A stretch of DNA of 64,000 nt from Apoda limacodes. Taxonomy: Eukaryota > Arthropoda > Insecta > Lepidoptera > Limacodidae. Of the stretch, positions 24,356 through 36,710 are shown one piece after another. The position numbers and the translations under genes were made by a program. The stretch is from assembly GCA_946406115.1 (NCBI GenBank), contig OX291544.1, forward strand, positions 28,599,521 to 28,663,520, given 5' to 3'. Each line of letters starts with the position of its first letter. Position 1 is the first letter of the stretch. Under the pieces are notes generated by a model, which saw nothing but the letters and a program-made list of their open reading frames with translations, did no database searches and was not told the origin of the DNA.

Positions 24356-25319
24356 CATTTTGTTTAATAGCAGGAAGTATGTAATTTTCATTTTATTTCT
24401 TTTTTATTTAATATTTGTTATATTTAATTTTAAAGTACACATTTTAGTTGAGGAAATTTGGAATATGCCTTTTTATTAATATTATTTGTTCTGGCGGGAA
24501 ACAGGTAAGGTTTTACAGCTTATTCTTAATATAGATAAATTTTTCGAAGTTTTATTGCACTAAAAAATTCTTAGAATGATGTAACAACACTCTGCAAAGG
24601 GTAAATTGTACTCTTTTTAAATAAAGTTAGTGAAAACATTAGAATTTGTGGTAACCTTAAAATTACAGCAAAATCTTGGTATAAGTTTCTTATGATGTCA
24701 TGAAACTTGGTATAAATTGCTTATGATGTCATGAAACTTGGTATAAATTGCTTATGTTAATGATTTTTAACTGCTCTTTGTGATGAGAAGTTACGAAAGT
24801 TATGAAGGTCCGAAAACCGAAATTACTAAATTTGTGTTTTCATTGGAATCATTTGCTATTCAGTTTTAGAGTGTTGTCACTTTTGTGTGTGTTGAGAATC
24901 TAAGTTCTTTTGGCTTTTTGAGGGTGCTAAATTAAAATCTTTTATCGGTTTCTCAAGATTCAATTTAGCGGATCCAATATGGAGTCCAAGTCATCACTTA
25001 ACTACGAAATTAAATTAATCACTGATAACGCGTATGCGGTCATTGAAATAGGCTTGGATTAAGATGGACAAGATTAAATTATAATTTAATTAATTAATTA
25101 TTTTAATTATAATTTAATCTTATGCATTTATATATAAAGGTTTAATTTAATTAATTAAATGAATAATTTAAGAAGGGGAGGGGGCTTCAACTGTATACAT
25201 CATCTGGTCCTAAACCAAGCAAAGCTAGGAAACCAGGTAACGGATGTAAATGCTAAGGTGTTTTTTTTTGTAGATATATTTTATACTTAGAAAACACCAA
25301 GAAGAATAGAAAATTTCAA
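24356..25319. other. Gene-free stretch
   Basis: Nothing coding seen. It contains a palindromic AT tract near 25075-25160 (alternating 'aattaattaa' blocks) and the tandem repeat listed separately. Confidence 0.5.
24675..24755. repeat. 31-bp tandem repeat, about 2.6 copies
   Basis: The unit 'cttggtataaattgcttatg' plus 'atgtcatgaaa' starts at 24675, 24706 and 24737. The last two copies are identical over the part present. Confidence 0.9.
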
Positions 25320-25324
25320 TACAT

Positions 25325-25410
25325 AAGTGTAGTCAGGTATTGGACCTACGCCCTTTGATACGCAGTTTGAACCAACTGAGCCACATATTCGTCTAGAACC
25401 GTTTAAAACT
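25325..25410 (-). repeat. tRNA-derived sequence (SINE head or tRNA relic)
   Basis: On the minus strand, TGTGGCTCAGTTGG (25372-25385) resembles an A box and GTAGGTCCAATACC (25336-25349) a B box, at tRNA-like spacing. The arms do not give a clean cloverleaf, so it is not called as a functional tRNA. Confidence 0.5.
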
Positions 25411-25689
25411 TTATCAAAGGCACGGTTTTGAATAATAAACTTTGTATTCATTTGAATGTTTCCTGTATATAATATGTTTACGTTTAAAAACTCACAGCAT
25501 AGTTACTCCCGCTGATTGACCTTGGAACTTTTAGAAATACTTTCGAGAACGTCATATTCTGAAATCCGACAATAAACCATAAGAGTAAAAATACTTGTTG
25601 GGTCTCGAGAGGTAAGACCTACTTGCATACATTTTTCACTCGAATCACAGAAACTGGCGTACCCGAGACTCTTTACAATAACCTTTCTT

Positions 25690-25815
25690 GTGTCTTCTTA
25701 TGAGGCCTATAATTAGTGGGCATGTTTAAGTGCTCGTACGTCGTCAATGGCAACACACAAAGGTAGAAGAATGTCATCTTCAAGCATTAGGAAATTATGG
25801 TGAAGAAAACGTTAA
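25690..25815 (-). pseudogene. RTE fragment
   Basis: 'aggcctataattagtgggca...caatggcaacacacaaaggtag...cttcaagcattaggaa' is a diverged match to the RTE copy at 28950-29065 in the same orientation. It is too short to carry a domain. Confidence 0.55.
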
Positions 25816-26394
25816 AATATTTCAAAACAATCCAGTACATTAGATTGAGTAAATGCTATACATTATATTCATCCCAGACCTAATTTCAAACCAAAACGTT
25901 AACTTTTCTTGTTGTCAGTTTTAAAGATAAAAATATCTTGAAAAATTAAAATGAGCCTTGAGCGGTCACTGAGAACAAGTTGAGAAGAAAACGGGAATGT
26001 TGCCAGCAATCTTATTTTTCATCGCTTTTGTTGGAGATTGAAAAAAGTTTGATTTTTATATGAACTTGGTATTAAAATAAAATGTCATGCGTCGGTAATC
26101 GAAATAGTAATGAATGTGTGGTTTTCTATAATAGAAAATACTGAAAGATTATATATATATTTCTAAATGCTATCCCAACTTACTTTTCTACGCGTTACTT
26201 GCACTATAGTCCAGTCAAATTAGATAAAAATGGCAAACATGACTTCTTCTTCTGACGCTTAGGTTTGTCTAAGTGTAGGTCTGATATGAGAAAACAGACA
26301 TGGCACAAATAGTTGGTGCAATATTTTGGCTTGATAACCTATATAAAAAAAGGATTATACGTTCAGCAATTTACATGTCATTCTTTTAGGAAAG

Positions 26395-26590
26395 CAGAAT
26401 GGTTCGAAAAATCTCCCCATTCCAGACTGTATCGCGCAAAGTAACCAAGCATATCGCTTCTAATAGCTCGCTGTGCGACTCGACGTAAGAAAGGTGTTTG
26501 AGTGGCGACCAAGATCAGCCACTGTGGAGACATATGGGGGAGGTCTTCGTTCAGCAGTAGACGTCTTCCGACCGAGACGACGACTAGCAA
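26395..26590. pseudogene. Rearranged RTE fragment (two opposed pieces)
   Basis: The right piece (26500-26590) reads in the plus sense, ending 'gaggtcttcgttcagcagtagacgt' like the RTE 3' end at 17880-17915. The left piece (26430-26480, 'catatcgcttctaatagctcgctgtgcgac') resembles the minus-sense RTE stretch at 28907-28935. The two halves therefore point toward each other. Confidence 0.5.
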
Positions 26591-26701
26591 AGTACTTAAT
26601 TACACTAAAATATGCTCAACTTATAAAATATTTCCATAAATATCTAGATTAGTAATTATGTATGTATTAATAAAAACAATAATAAATGAATACCTATGTC
26701 C

Positions 26702-27456
26702 TTAACACGTTGAAGGCCATGCGGCCCGCCGGCAGGCCATTCCAGCAAGCCCGTGTTCGAGCCGAGTTGAAATCATCATTCCCATCATTTATTTACCTTA
26801 GTTGAAATCGACGCGAAACAATAAGAAATATCTGAATTTGTACATTTAATTTAATTTAAACATTTTTTACGATATTTTCTTAAAGATATTTAACATTGGT
26901 CACCGGTGACCTCCGTGGACTGGTCATGTAAAAACGCAATATTTGTCACTGATTACTCGAAATTAGTCATTTGATAGTCATTTACTGTACACAATTTCCC
27001 TCCAAACTATCTCTGTGCCTACCCAGCTTTAATTAAAGTTAACGCTAAATGCATACTTTTTTTTATTTTTGTTCCTAACCGTACTACTCATTGTTATTTT
27101 TTTTACTAATGATTTCTAAGGATTTAATTGCTTCTTATAAATACCCCAATGTTATATTGTCTTCCATTTATTATTAAATTAACACATAAATATGCATTTT
27201 TGTTTCTTCTGGTGTAGGGTTTCCTTTCACTGCCTAAGAAAATTGTTGTTAATTATTATATTTTTGAAATATATAAAAAACAAGCTGTTATGGTCGTTTT
27301 GCAGAGCCACGCGTGTCACTTCATTACCAGTTTATGTCAATGTTAGTGCCCCAAGGCTTGTAATCGAAGTTTGAATGAACACCACTTATGGGTCACGGGT
27401 GTCCCCCATGGCGCAAATGACTAACTGCCATTTTTGCTCGGCGTTCGAAGTGTTAA
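26702..27456. mobile_element. TTAA-flanked MITE-like element, ~755 bp
   Basis: It is bounded by TTAA on both sides (26702-26705 and 27453-27456). The termini are imperfect inverted repeats, CACGTTGAAGGCC at the left and CACTTCGAACGCC read inward from the right. TTAA duplication is the mark of piggyBac-type insertion. No transposase is encoded, so it would be non-autonomous. Confidence 0.6.
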
Positions 27457-28559
27457 AAACATGACAAGTTTCTTCTACTAACACGCAATAATAATAACCT
27501 ACTACAGTATTATTGGCTTAGGGGTGTATATTATTCCGTTCCAATTTTAACTTAATGATTCCAGGTCTTTCATTTTATCGATTTATTACTATTACGATGG
27601 TATTTATGACTAACGGGACCTTCCTACATAAAGCCACCTTACTCCAGATACACTGCTATCATAAGCAGTGTTGCGGTGATGGGGCAATGGGTTCACCACC
27701 AGTGTGGTTGGTGAAAAAAGCTGTCCCCCACATTGTAAAGTGGGTGTGTTTCCAGCCAGTGACTAACCCCTACAAGAAATATAAACTTTACGTTTTACAT
27801 ACATTGTTTTGTTTAATCATATAACACTGTACTTAAAACTTAAACCCTTTTTATTTCCACATTCATTATTGCGAGCAATTTTGCAGTTTTACACTCCATT
27901 ACTTTTTTTATGTTAAAAGAGTTAAGCCGATTATGCTCAATCTGACGATGGAAAAACGGCGTTCTGTCGATAATCATTTTTCCTATAAGCTTTTAAAGTA
28001 ATCTGTCTACCAATCAGCTTTTAACATTTTTAAGCTTTTAATTATTTTGAACAAATTAACAAGGTAGGTAATTTAATCTACATTACTAAATATTGTAGTC
28101 TTAGGCTACTCATGACCTACTTGTAAAGTTTTTTATTAGAAAATTTTTAAAGTTTATCATTAAAAATATAATATACATTGCTATGGTTCAAATTATAGTC
28201 CGGTCAAATTAGACCAAAAAATAAGAGTAAAGCTACCTAAATTCCCACCAAGCTGAAAATCAGTAAGATTGTTTAAAATATGATTAAAAATAAAATTTAA
28301 AAATTCCCCATCTTTCCCATGTATAGAATTTATTTTATTCAAGGTCAAAGGTCAAAAAAATGAGTTTTTCGTAATTTGACCAAAACGGCAAGTTTTATCA
28401 TAAAAATACTTTGGACAAAATTGTGGATCATAAAATTATCTACAAAAAATGTATTAATACTTTTTTTTCTACGAGCCACTGTTTTTGAGATATAAAGATT
28501 CAAAAAGTTGTACAAGTTGTAATCGTCGTAATGTGCGCCACGTATATACATCTCTATGG
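27457..28559. other. Gene-free stretch with a dispersed repeat
   Basis: The stretch 27650-27780 ('ataagcagtgttgcggtgat...aaagtgggtgtgtttccagcc') shares 'caagcagtgttgcg' with 33400-33425 and other features with 20890-21010, suggesting one repeat family. The open frame across it (27555-27824) is not a gene. Confidence 0.45.
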
Positions 28560-28567
28560 TTGTAATA

Positions 28568-29358
28568 TCATCATCATCATCATTATATTAGCCTATTGAC
28601 GTCCACTGCTGGACATAGGCCTCACCTAACTTTCTCCACAACGTGTGCTCTGTGCCGCCTGTAACCAACGGCTCCCCGTTATCTTTACGAGGTTATCTGC
28701 CCATCTAGCGGGGGGCCGTCCCACGCTGTGCTTTCCAGTTCGTGGTCACCACTCGAGAACCTTCTCCCCCCATCGGCCATCGGTTATTCGAGCTATGTGC
28801 CCTGCCCATTGCCACTTCAGCTTTACGATTCGGTGAGCTATGTCGGCGACTTTAGTTCTCCTACGGATTTCCTCATTCCTGATTCGATCACGTAGGGAAA
28901 CTCCAAGCATAGCTCTTTACATCGCCCGCTGAGCGATCTTGAGTTTTCGTATAAGGCCCATAGTTAGCGGCCGCGTCTCAGTGCCTTAAGTCATCACTGG
29001 CAACACACACTGGTTGAAAACTTTTGTCTTCAAGCACTGGGGTATTAAGGACGAGAAAATAGTACGCAGTTTTCCGAACGCTGCCCAACTGAGTTGGATA
29101 TGGCGATTAACCTCTTTCTCGAAATTGGACCTACCTAATCGAACAGTTTGTCCCAGGTATACGTATTCGTCAACAACTTGTGTGTTAGTGTAGAGTTCCC
29201 AACAGTTATTGGAGTTGGTGCTACATGGCCATTCGACATGATTTTCGTCTTGTCCATGTTCATCTTGAGGCCCACTCGTTACGAAGCTCTACTGAGGCTT
29301 TCGAGCATTGTGGTAAGGTCCTTCATCGATTCTGCCATGCCCACAATATCACTTAAAG
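28568..29358 (-). pseudogene. RTE-clade retrotransposon 3' part, broken
   Basis: Read from 29358 to 28568 this encodes the post-catalytic part of an RTE reverse transcriptase: ...MAESMKDLTTMLESLS..., ...EVNRHIQLSWAAFGKLR..., ...RAMLGVSLRDRIRNEEIRRR..., ...VKLKWQWAGHIARITDGRW... . It ends with the 'gcctatgtccagcagtggacgt' tail and a (ATG)n microsatellite, the usual RTE 3' end. Several in-frame stops (after VLPVMT, QRAM and KVLEW) and a frame change near the 5' end show it is dead. The catalytic YxDD region is not present. Confidence 0.85.
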
Positions 29359-29359
29359 T

Positions 29360-29630
29360 TGTAAAAAATCTAGTTTTTAAGTCAATGCAATAAAAAAATA
29401 TGCCCACCTACGGTTACTTTTGACGCATATTGTGGCACAAATAAATCAAATCTCATGGGGTATACCCATTGACCTAAAATCATGAAATTTGGGAAGAAAC
29501 AAGATGTTACTGCCCAAATGTAGGAAAAAATGCAGAACTAATAACTAAGGCATAAACCTATGAGACGATATAATAAGTTTGTAAGAAACCCTCGGTGCGC
29601 GAGCCAGATTCGCACTTGGCCGTTGTTTTA
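29360..29630. repeat. 'ggccaagtgcgag' family repeat remnant
   Basis: It ends with 'ctcggtgcgcgagccagattcgcacttggcc' near 29590-29625 and shares the 'caatgcaataaaaaaata' segment with 2435-2455. It is a short non-coding repeat. Confidence 0.55.
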
Positions 29631-30958
29631 AAAATAGAGATATCTCTAAGGACAGAGAATGACAAAAAGCACTTTGATCTCAATCGGGAGTTTCGGCATG
29701 AATCCATTTTTCTGCTGGTGAATCTACAGGGTGCATCCAGTGATTAAATAAAATAAAGTTGTGTTTGAATCAATTTATTTAAAGTAGATACTCATGTTTT
29801 CTTAATAATCCCAACACTTGAGCAAACCAATCATAATGAGAAATGTTTTCATATAAAATTTGTTTATTCATTAATCAACCAAATATCTAGAACTATAGAC
29901 ACTTTAAATAAATAACAAATTCTTATACGTAAGTGACACTCATCTAGTCATATTTTCGTAACTATAAGGTATTTTCACAGATTTTCTTATACGAATATTG
30001 TCTACATTTTTGGTTTCTATGTACAATTTTTATAAATATCATAGTTTAATAGCCCATGCAATAAACACAACATTTATGTAATGCGTGTACTAGTATATAA
30101 TATATATAGTAACTTTACGCGTGCAATTTAAAGTTTTTTCTTCATTATCATAATTTTATTACCACAATTTAAATTTATATTAAATTTACTACCTTGTTTA
30201 TCTAGTACACATAATTTTTATATCATATTTGCATGTATTTTACGTTTCATATACATAGTATTTTTAAAATCTTCGTATTTGTCACCATATTTAATAAAAA
30301 TGATAAAAAAATACTAGTAAGTATTGTAAATTATTAGACAAAGTACAAAACAATGAGTGCATGTTCTCATCAAAAACTTTAATATTTTTTGGAAGACATG
30401 TAAGTTAAAGTAATTTCTTGAGTAAGTAATAAATCAAATTATATTTAAATTCTGTATTTCAGTTAAAATTAATCGTAAATATTTACATTACTAATTATTG
30501 ATTAATAATAATGTTTAAAAACTACATTAAATAGCTAATAAAAATAAATTAATAATTAAAAGAAAATCATTTCATAAATAAGAATAAAACAAATTATAGT
30601 TGTAAAATAACGATTTGAGGGTAAGCTCTATTAAAGTCAATTGAAATAAAGATATTTTTAATTTGATTTTAAATTAAACATTTTATTAATTAATAAATTA
30701 AACTCTGACATTAAAAAAAACATGAATTCATCATTTAAGTTAATACTTTGATTAATTTTCTAATACATTCACAGTTTTTATTAAAATTTTCAGTTTTCAT
30801 TTTCATTCCTTATATTATAAAATGGCATAGTCTTAGATATACATACATATTCATATCAGTATGAGGTCTACATATTTCACAAGTATTTAAAAAAACTTTT
30901 ATGTACAAACGATTCCGAGGATTCATAATAACAGCTCACAACATTTGACAAGTTCCTA
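29631..30958. other. AT-rich DNA, partly beat-gene 3' UTR
   Basis: No coding sequence. Because the beat frame ends at 30959 on the minus strand, part of this should be its 3' untranslated region. Possible polyadenylation signals (AATAAA on the minus strand) occur, for example at 30777-30782, but none can be chosen with confidence. Confidence 0.4.
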
Positions 30959-30974
30959 TCATCGTAGTATTTGC
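30959..30974 (-). CDS. beat: beat terminal coding exon
   Basis: A strong acceptor (TTTTTTCTATTTCAG) precedes a phase-2 continuation that encodes RQILR and a TGA at 30959-30961. It fits the phase of the 31292-31361 exon. The coding part is very short; the rest of the exon would be 3' UTR. Confidence 0.7.
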
Positions 30975-33900
30975 CTGAAATAGAAAAAAAAGTGTAACTA
31001 AAAGTTTAAAAACTTCGTTAAATTTATCTAGAATAACATATATAGTCAATAAATAGTCATAGTATTTGTAGTTATCTACGTAGCTGGTAACAGGTATTTG
31101 TTATTTTCAATCTACACTAATACAAAAACCCGTAGGATTTAATTAGATTTAAATATCCTATTTTTTTTAATTAAAATAAGCTCAATGCATTGTGTTGACC
31201 TAAATCAAGTTGATACGAGTAAATCACCATCAAAATCTATGATCACCGATCGCAAAATCAGTTTTTGCTAATGATATAATGAAAAACATACCTTATTATT
31301 ATATTAGATATGGCAATAGAAGAAAAGGCTGCAGTCAATACCAATGACGCAGACCTTGCATCTGTGAACAAAATAATCATATTGTCTATCAAATAATCAC
31401 TGTGATGGATTTTTTTAATGAAACTCTGCTTTAACAAAATTGCCTGACAAAAAATTCAGTGTCATAGTAAATTAACGGAATGACATTAAATATTAAGAAG
31501 ACCATATCTTTGTGTTAAATTAAAAATATAATCTGTAAAATAATAATGTGTATCAGAAATACTAATTTTCTGAGAGAAATGGCGGAAAATCTCACTACAA
31601 TATTTATATGGGTGTCTATAAATCTTAATTTGTAAGAAAAATCTGAATTCTAAAATTTAAAAATAGAACCTATCTAAATTAAAGGAACGGAAAACGACGT
31701 AACTGAAAATCAAGTTGATTTTTGTAACTCCGTGTCTTTGTTAAGGATAAACTTAATTGATTGTACGGCACAGCTGGATAAAATATTTACAAACAAGATT
31801 TTTTTACGCATATGAGTAGAAAGTAAATGTGACAAAGCAATTTAGTATGTGTTTAATATTTGCATATATTTAAAGGCGAATATTAACAAAAATTAAAGAA
31901 AAATCAAATATCTGTTGTAATTAAAATTTGTTCTTTTTTTTCCAGATGTTTTCGAATTACCTGCTCTGTCTCTAGTCCCAAGGACAGAAGCTATCTGAGG
32001 CCGCTCTTCGTTGATGACGAGTTCAGCTCTCTCGTTGTACACCGAGTGTATGGAAGAGATACATGTGAGCCGCAGCTGGCCTCTCTCAAAGCTGTCTGGT
32101 CGCACCATGAACGAAAGTTGACTTACGGAAGCCATCTACGCAAATTAAATGAATCAAATGAAAGTTGTCGAATTGGTTGGTATGCGCTTGTAGTCTGGTA
32201 TCAAAAAAGATATATGGTGTAAATATTTAAGTAATCAATGAGAATGTTTATTTAATATTAATATTAACATCGTACAGAGAACGATATGTAGTGATGTTCA
32301 TAAAAGTCGTACACAAGCATGCTACCCATGCGCACACTCTCACAAAAATGTGTTACTACATTCATAACACAAGTGCACTTGACCCTGTAGTGTGGCTCGA
32401 AGTAGACACAAAATACAACCGTACTTAGGTGCGAGAGAAATGGCGAATCTAGTGCTGCCCCTACACTATTAGACTTTAAACTGTTCGACGATATTAACAA
32501 TTAGATATGGCATGTATAATATATTTTCTTCAAAGACTCTAACCTTCAGGGAGTCATAAACGAAGAAAGATTATTTCAATGTTTGTATATCTATATTTGT
32601 AAGATTGATATACTGTATAAGTCACTTAGAAATATTAACAAGAAAGATTTAAAGGGTAAAACAGAGTAAGGTAGTAATATAAGCTAGTAGAAAAATGAGT
32701 TCCATCTCATCTTTGTATTTTTCGCAGAATGAAGGAGTTTATTTATTTATAACAACAGAGTCTGAAGGCATTTCGCAAGCTTTTACTTTTGTTTGTTGTT
32801 GCAAATTTCGGTAGTTATTGTGACCAGACAAAATTTCATTACAACGCTTACTTTTACAAATCTACCAGAAAAGACCCCTTACCAGTAAATTTAATTCTAA
32901 TCGTCTTACTTATTTATCTATGGTTTTTAGCACTTACATACTTCCTTAAAGGAACAGAAATCACACAGTATAAGTCATGTTTATTGGGTTAGGTTCAGTT
33001 CAGGTCACTTGTGCCGACGTAGATGTTTGCATTCCAGTTGAGTTTCATATAATAATAATCTGTTCAGTTATATGATAATTTCTTTTCCATACTTGATGAT
33101 CTGCCTAGACGTCCAATTAACTGACTAATTTAACCAGATGGCTGCGACGGATACACATCTAAATCATAACGCTAGCTTCTAGCTTAATAGATTCTTTTAA
33201 CCAACCACTAAGTAGTTAGGCGTGACAGATGGTAAGCCCAACGCAACAACACAATTATTTTGTCCCTGATCTTTCATTTTACCACTTAGTATTCTAGTTG
33301 AAAAGTTACGGCTCATGGAACGTATATAAATTTACGGCTTATGACACGTATATAAAGTTACGGTTTATAGGATGTGTATAAAGCCAGCTAAGTCTAGATA
33401 CACTGCATCACAAGCAGTGTTGCGATCCGTGACAAACAAAAGCATTTATAAGTATGAAACAAAAAGTTTCATTTCGTTAGACAGGGAACTGACCTTATTG
33501 GACGTTTCTGTTGTAGGCTGTGGATCAATAACTTCATCTTCCATGGCGCTGTCTTGATGCGTCATCGGTAACACTACCGTGTCTTGACTTGATAGAAGAT
33601 CACCATCCTGTTGATACGATTTAGCTTTTTAATTTGGGTTATGAATGATCCTAACTAATATAAATATATTTGTAAAAGTTTAAAAGTTTGTTGCTATATT
33701 TGTTTTTTGTTTTTATCGCTTAGCGTCGCAACGGAGCAAGCAACCAAGTGAGCTGATTTTTGGTACTAAAACAATAAAATATTTCCGGAGGAATAACTAT
33801 AAAAAAAAATCACGTGGGTGAACTATAAGCAAACTTAATTATTGAAATTACCGCGAGCAGAGACGCGGGTAATAGCTAATGATGAATAAAAGGAATAAAA

Positions 33901-36674
33901 GAAAACTTTATTTTCATTTTCTTTTTAATTACATTGTGATTTTCTTTTGTTTTTTTTTATTTTAACTTGTATATCTTTATGTGTGCACTATTTACACCTT
34001 ATTCATTATAAAAAACGATTTAAATGCAATTATGAATTTTATTTTTTTTTTTATAACACAGTAAATTTTCTAAGGAACGATGTGTCTAGACAATCAATTT
34101 ATCAATCTACCTCGAATCAATTTATATCTTTTTCTATTTTCAAAAACCGCCGCTTCTATAAACCTATTTTATTTGCAAATGTTGAGTTTGTTCTTTGGAT
34201 GGGTCAAAAAAAATTAGAAGTTTTCTGAATGAACAGTATTTGGATTAGGTCTGCGTGACTTAATGTAAAATAATTATTTTTCCACTGTTCATAAGACCCG
34301 AAATAAATGTAAGCATAGAATTAATAAAAAAGTTATTAAACTTGTAAAGTACCTACCTGAATGGTATCGACAAAAGGTCCGAAAGCTTTCCATGGACTGA
34401 ATATGATATTGCTGTTCTCGTCGCCAGTGGGTGCCGTACTCCGTCCAGCGCTTGAGCTTTGGGGTAAGTCTATGGACACTGACGGACTTGGGAGAATTCG
34501 TTGTTGTATCACCGGCTTTCCTTGAATCTGTACAACAGTTTACATACAAATTGGTAATAAGCAGAATTTGCTTTTCACTAAAAAACTAATCAACTACACA
34601 TATGTAATTAATTAATTACTAAATATGCATATAAGAAAAGTTTTACCTTTCTAGCCAATGACCGTTTTTGGCTGTAAAATGGCTATAACAATCCATTTTC
34701 TGGACAAAGATATATATAAGCTAATGGTTTACCACGGCAACCTGTAGATATAGTAAATATTGTAATGCATTATTATATTATTTTTCATATTTGCTTTAAT
34801 ACCCCAGCAGCAAAGAAACAATTGGACCCTTAATTTTAAGCGATTATGGAAAAAATCGGGTAATGACCTATCTGTTGAACTAAGGGTTGTGGGTTCGATT
34901 CCCACACAGAGCAACGTTTGTCTTTATCTTGAGATTTGGTGTTTTTATCTCAAGACAATACTTAGTATGAAATTTTTAATATTTTTTTTTAAATTGCGAT
35001 CTATTTCTCTTGGAGAAAGTTGATCAGTATACTGATATACTGACGAGAAAAATTATCTTCTGCGTTATTATTCGGCTCTTTTGTTACAAGTAGTATTTAC
35101 AAAAATAAAAGTATGTAAGTACATATTTGTATGCGTTGTCTGGTATCTATGGTATCAGATGGCGATGTGTGTAATATTCAGAGGAATTTTGAATTATTGT
35201 ATTATGTAGGTACTTATATAACAAACTTTTATATTAATATAACCCAAATGTACATAGGAAAATTAATCTGTATATTTTACTTAGTACAGAGTTGATTTTG
35301 ATCAATGATAGTAATTACTGTTAGAAGATATATCACGCATTGGTTAATACGACGCTCGTTCCACTTAATTATATGTCACGAGTCGGTTAATACGGCGCTC
35401 GTTTTCGTTAATTAGACTCCGAGGAAGCAAAGCGGATTTCCGCAGTTTATTCCCACATCAACCACTTCTCCACATGATATTTATACGTAACTTGTTTTAT
35501 TATAGCAATTATTATGAGAAAGTTTATTTACCAATACATTTGTTAGATGTATTTTTAATTATTTATTTATTTATTTAATATACACGTTACGACTAATTTA
35601 AAAAGTGACCGTCCGGAATAAAGTTCTAGTAAACGGGAAATAGTTGTCACATATAGATAGTGCCTAGAGTTAAAAAATCTAATAAATGGTGAATAGTTGT
35701 CACGTATAGAATACAGTACCGGCTGAAAAAAATAATTAAAAATCAAATATAAACTCGTTAAAATTACAACTTACATTAAAATTTAAAATATATTATTAAT
35801 CAAATATATTATTTAAAAAAGTTGTGACTATTACAGTAATTTAGTTGACTTTTTAATGTTTTTACTTAACACTTTTGAACTATGTATCTGTACAGAGGGT
35901 GTGGGTTCGAATCCCAAACTGAAACATTTATGTAATAAACATTTGTGTTTGTCTTGAGTCTTGGTGTGTTTATATATGATATGTATGTATTAACGAAAAA
36001 AAAGTAATATATATGTATTTGTATCCGTTATCTTGTATCCATAACAGAAGATTTGCTTACTTTGGGGTCATTCGGCGCTGTGTGTAATGTCCAAAAATAT
36101 TAATTTATTTACATGTGACAACTTTTTTTCGTGATGTTTAGAGTGCAAAATTCTAGCATCGCTTGAGCGATTAATCTGTAGTTGTTAAACATTACCCGAA
36201 AAAAGAAGAAATAAAAATACACTGTACTAGCTACTACACACACACTACCAGTGTGACAACCATGGGCTTCTGCCTTGTCATAAAATTAAACGTGTAATAA
36301 AGCCGCTGGCGATCCCACTTAGTAGAAATAAGAAGAGACAGTATACAAATATGGATGTTAGTTTGCATGTAACTATCTTTAAACCTAATTTAAAGTACCC
36401 AATAAATATCATGACAGTCATAAATGAATTAAATTTTTATTCCAGATAAATGCAGGTTAAAAAAATAAATAATGAAATAGTATAAAAGGGCTTATCGCTA
36501 GTAAGCGATCACCTTCAGACAACCTTTTGAATTTTTTTTTGTCTAAAAGTTTAAGTATTTGTAGGTAGTGTAAAACCAATAAAGCATTAAGAAGAATGTC
36601 AACAAAAATAGATATACAATATACAATACAATACAATAAAACAAATTACATAGTATTAAATAAATAGAATAATA

Positions 36675-36710
<36 letters not shown>

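Noticed and set aside
25325..25410. Functional tRNA gene
   Set aside because: A and B boxes are present but the stems do not pair cleanly; more likely a SINE head or relic.
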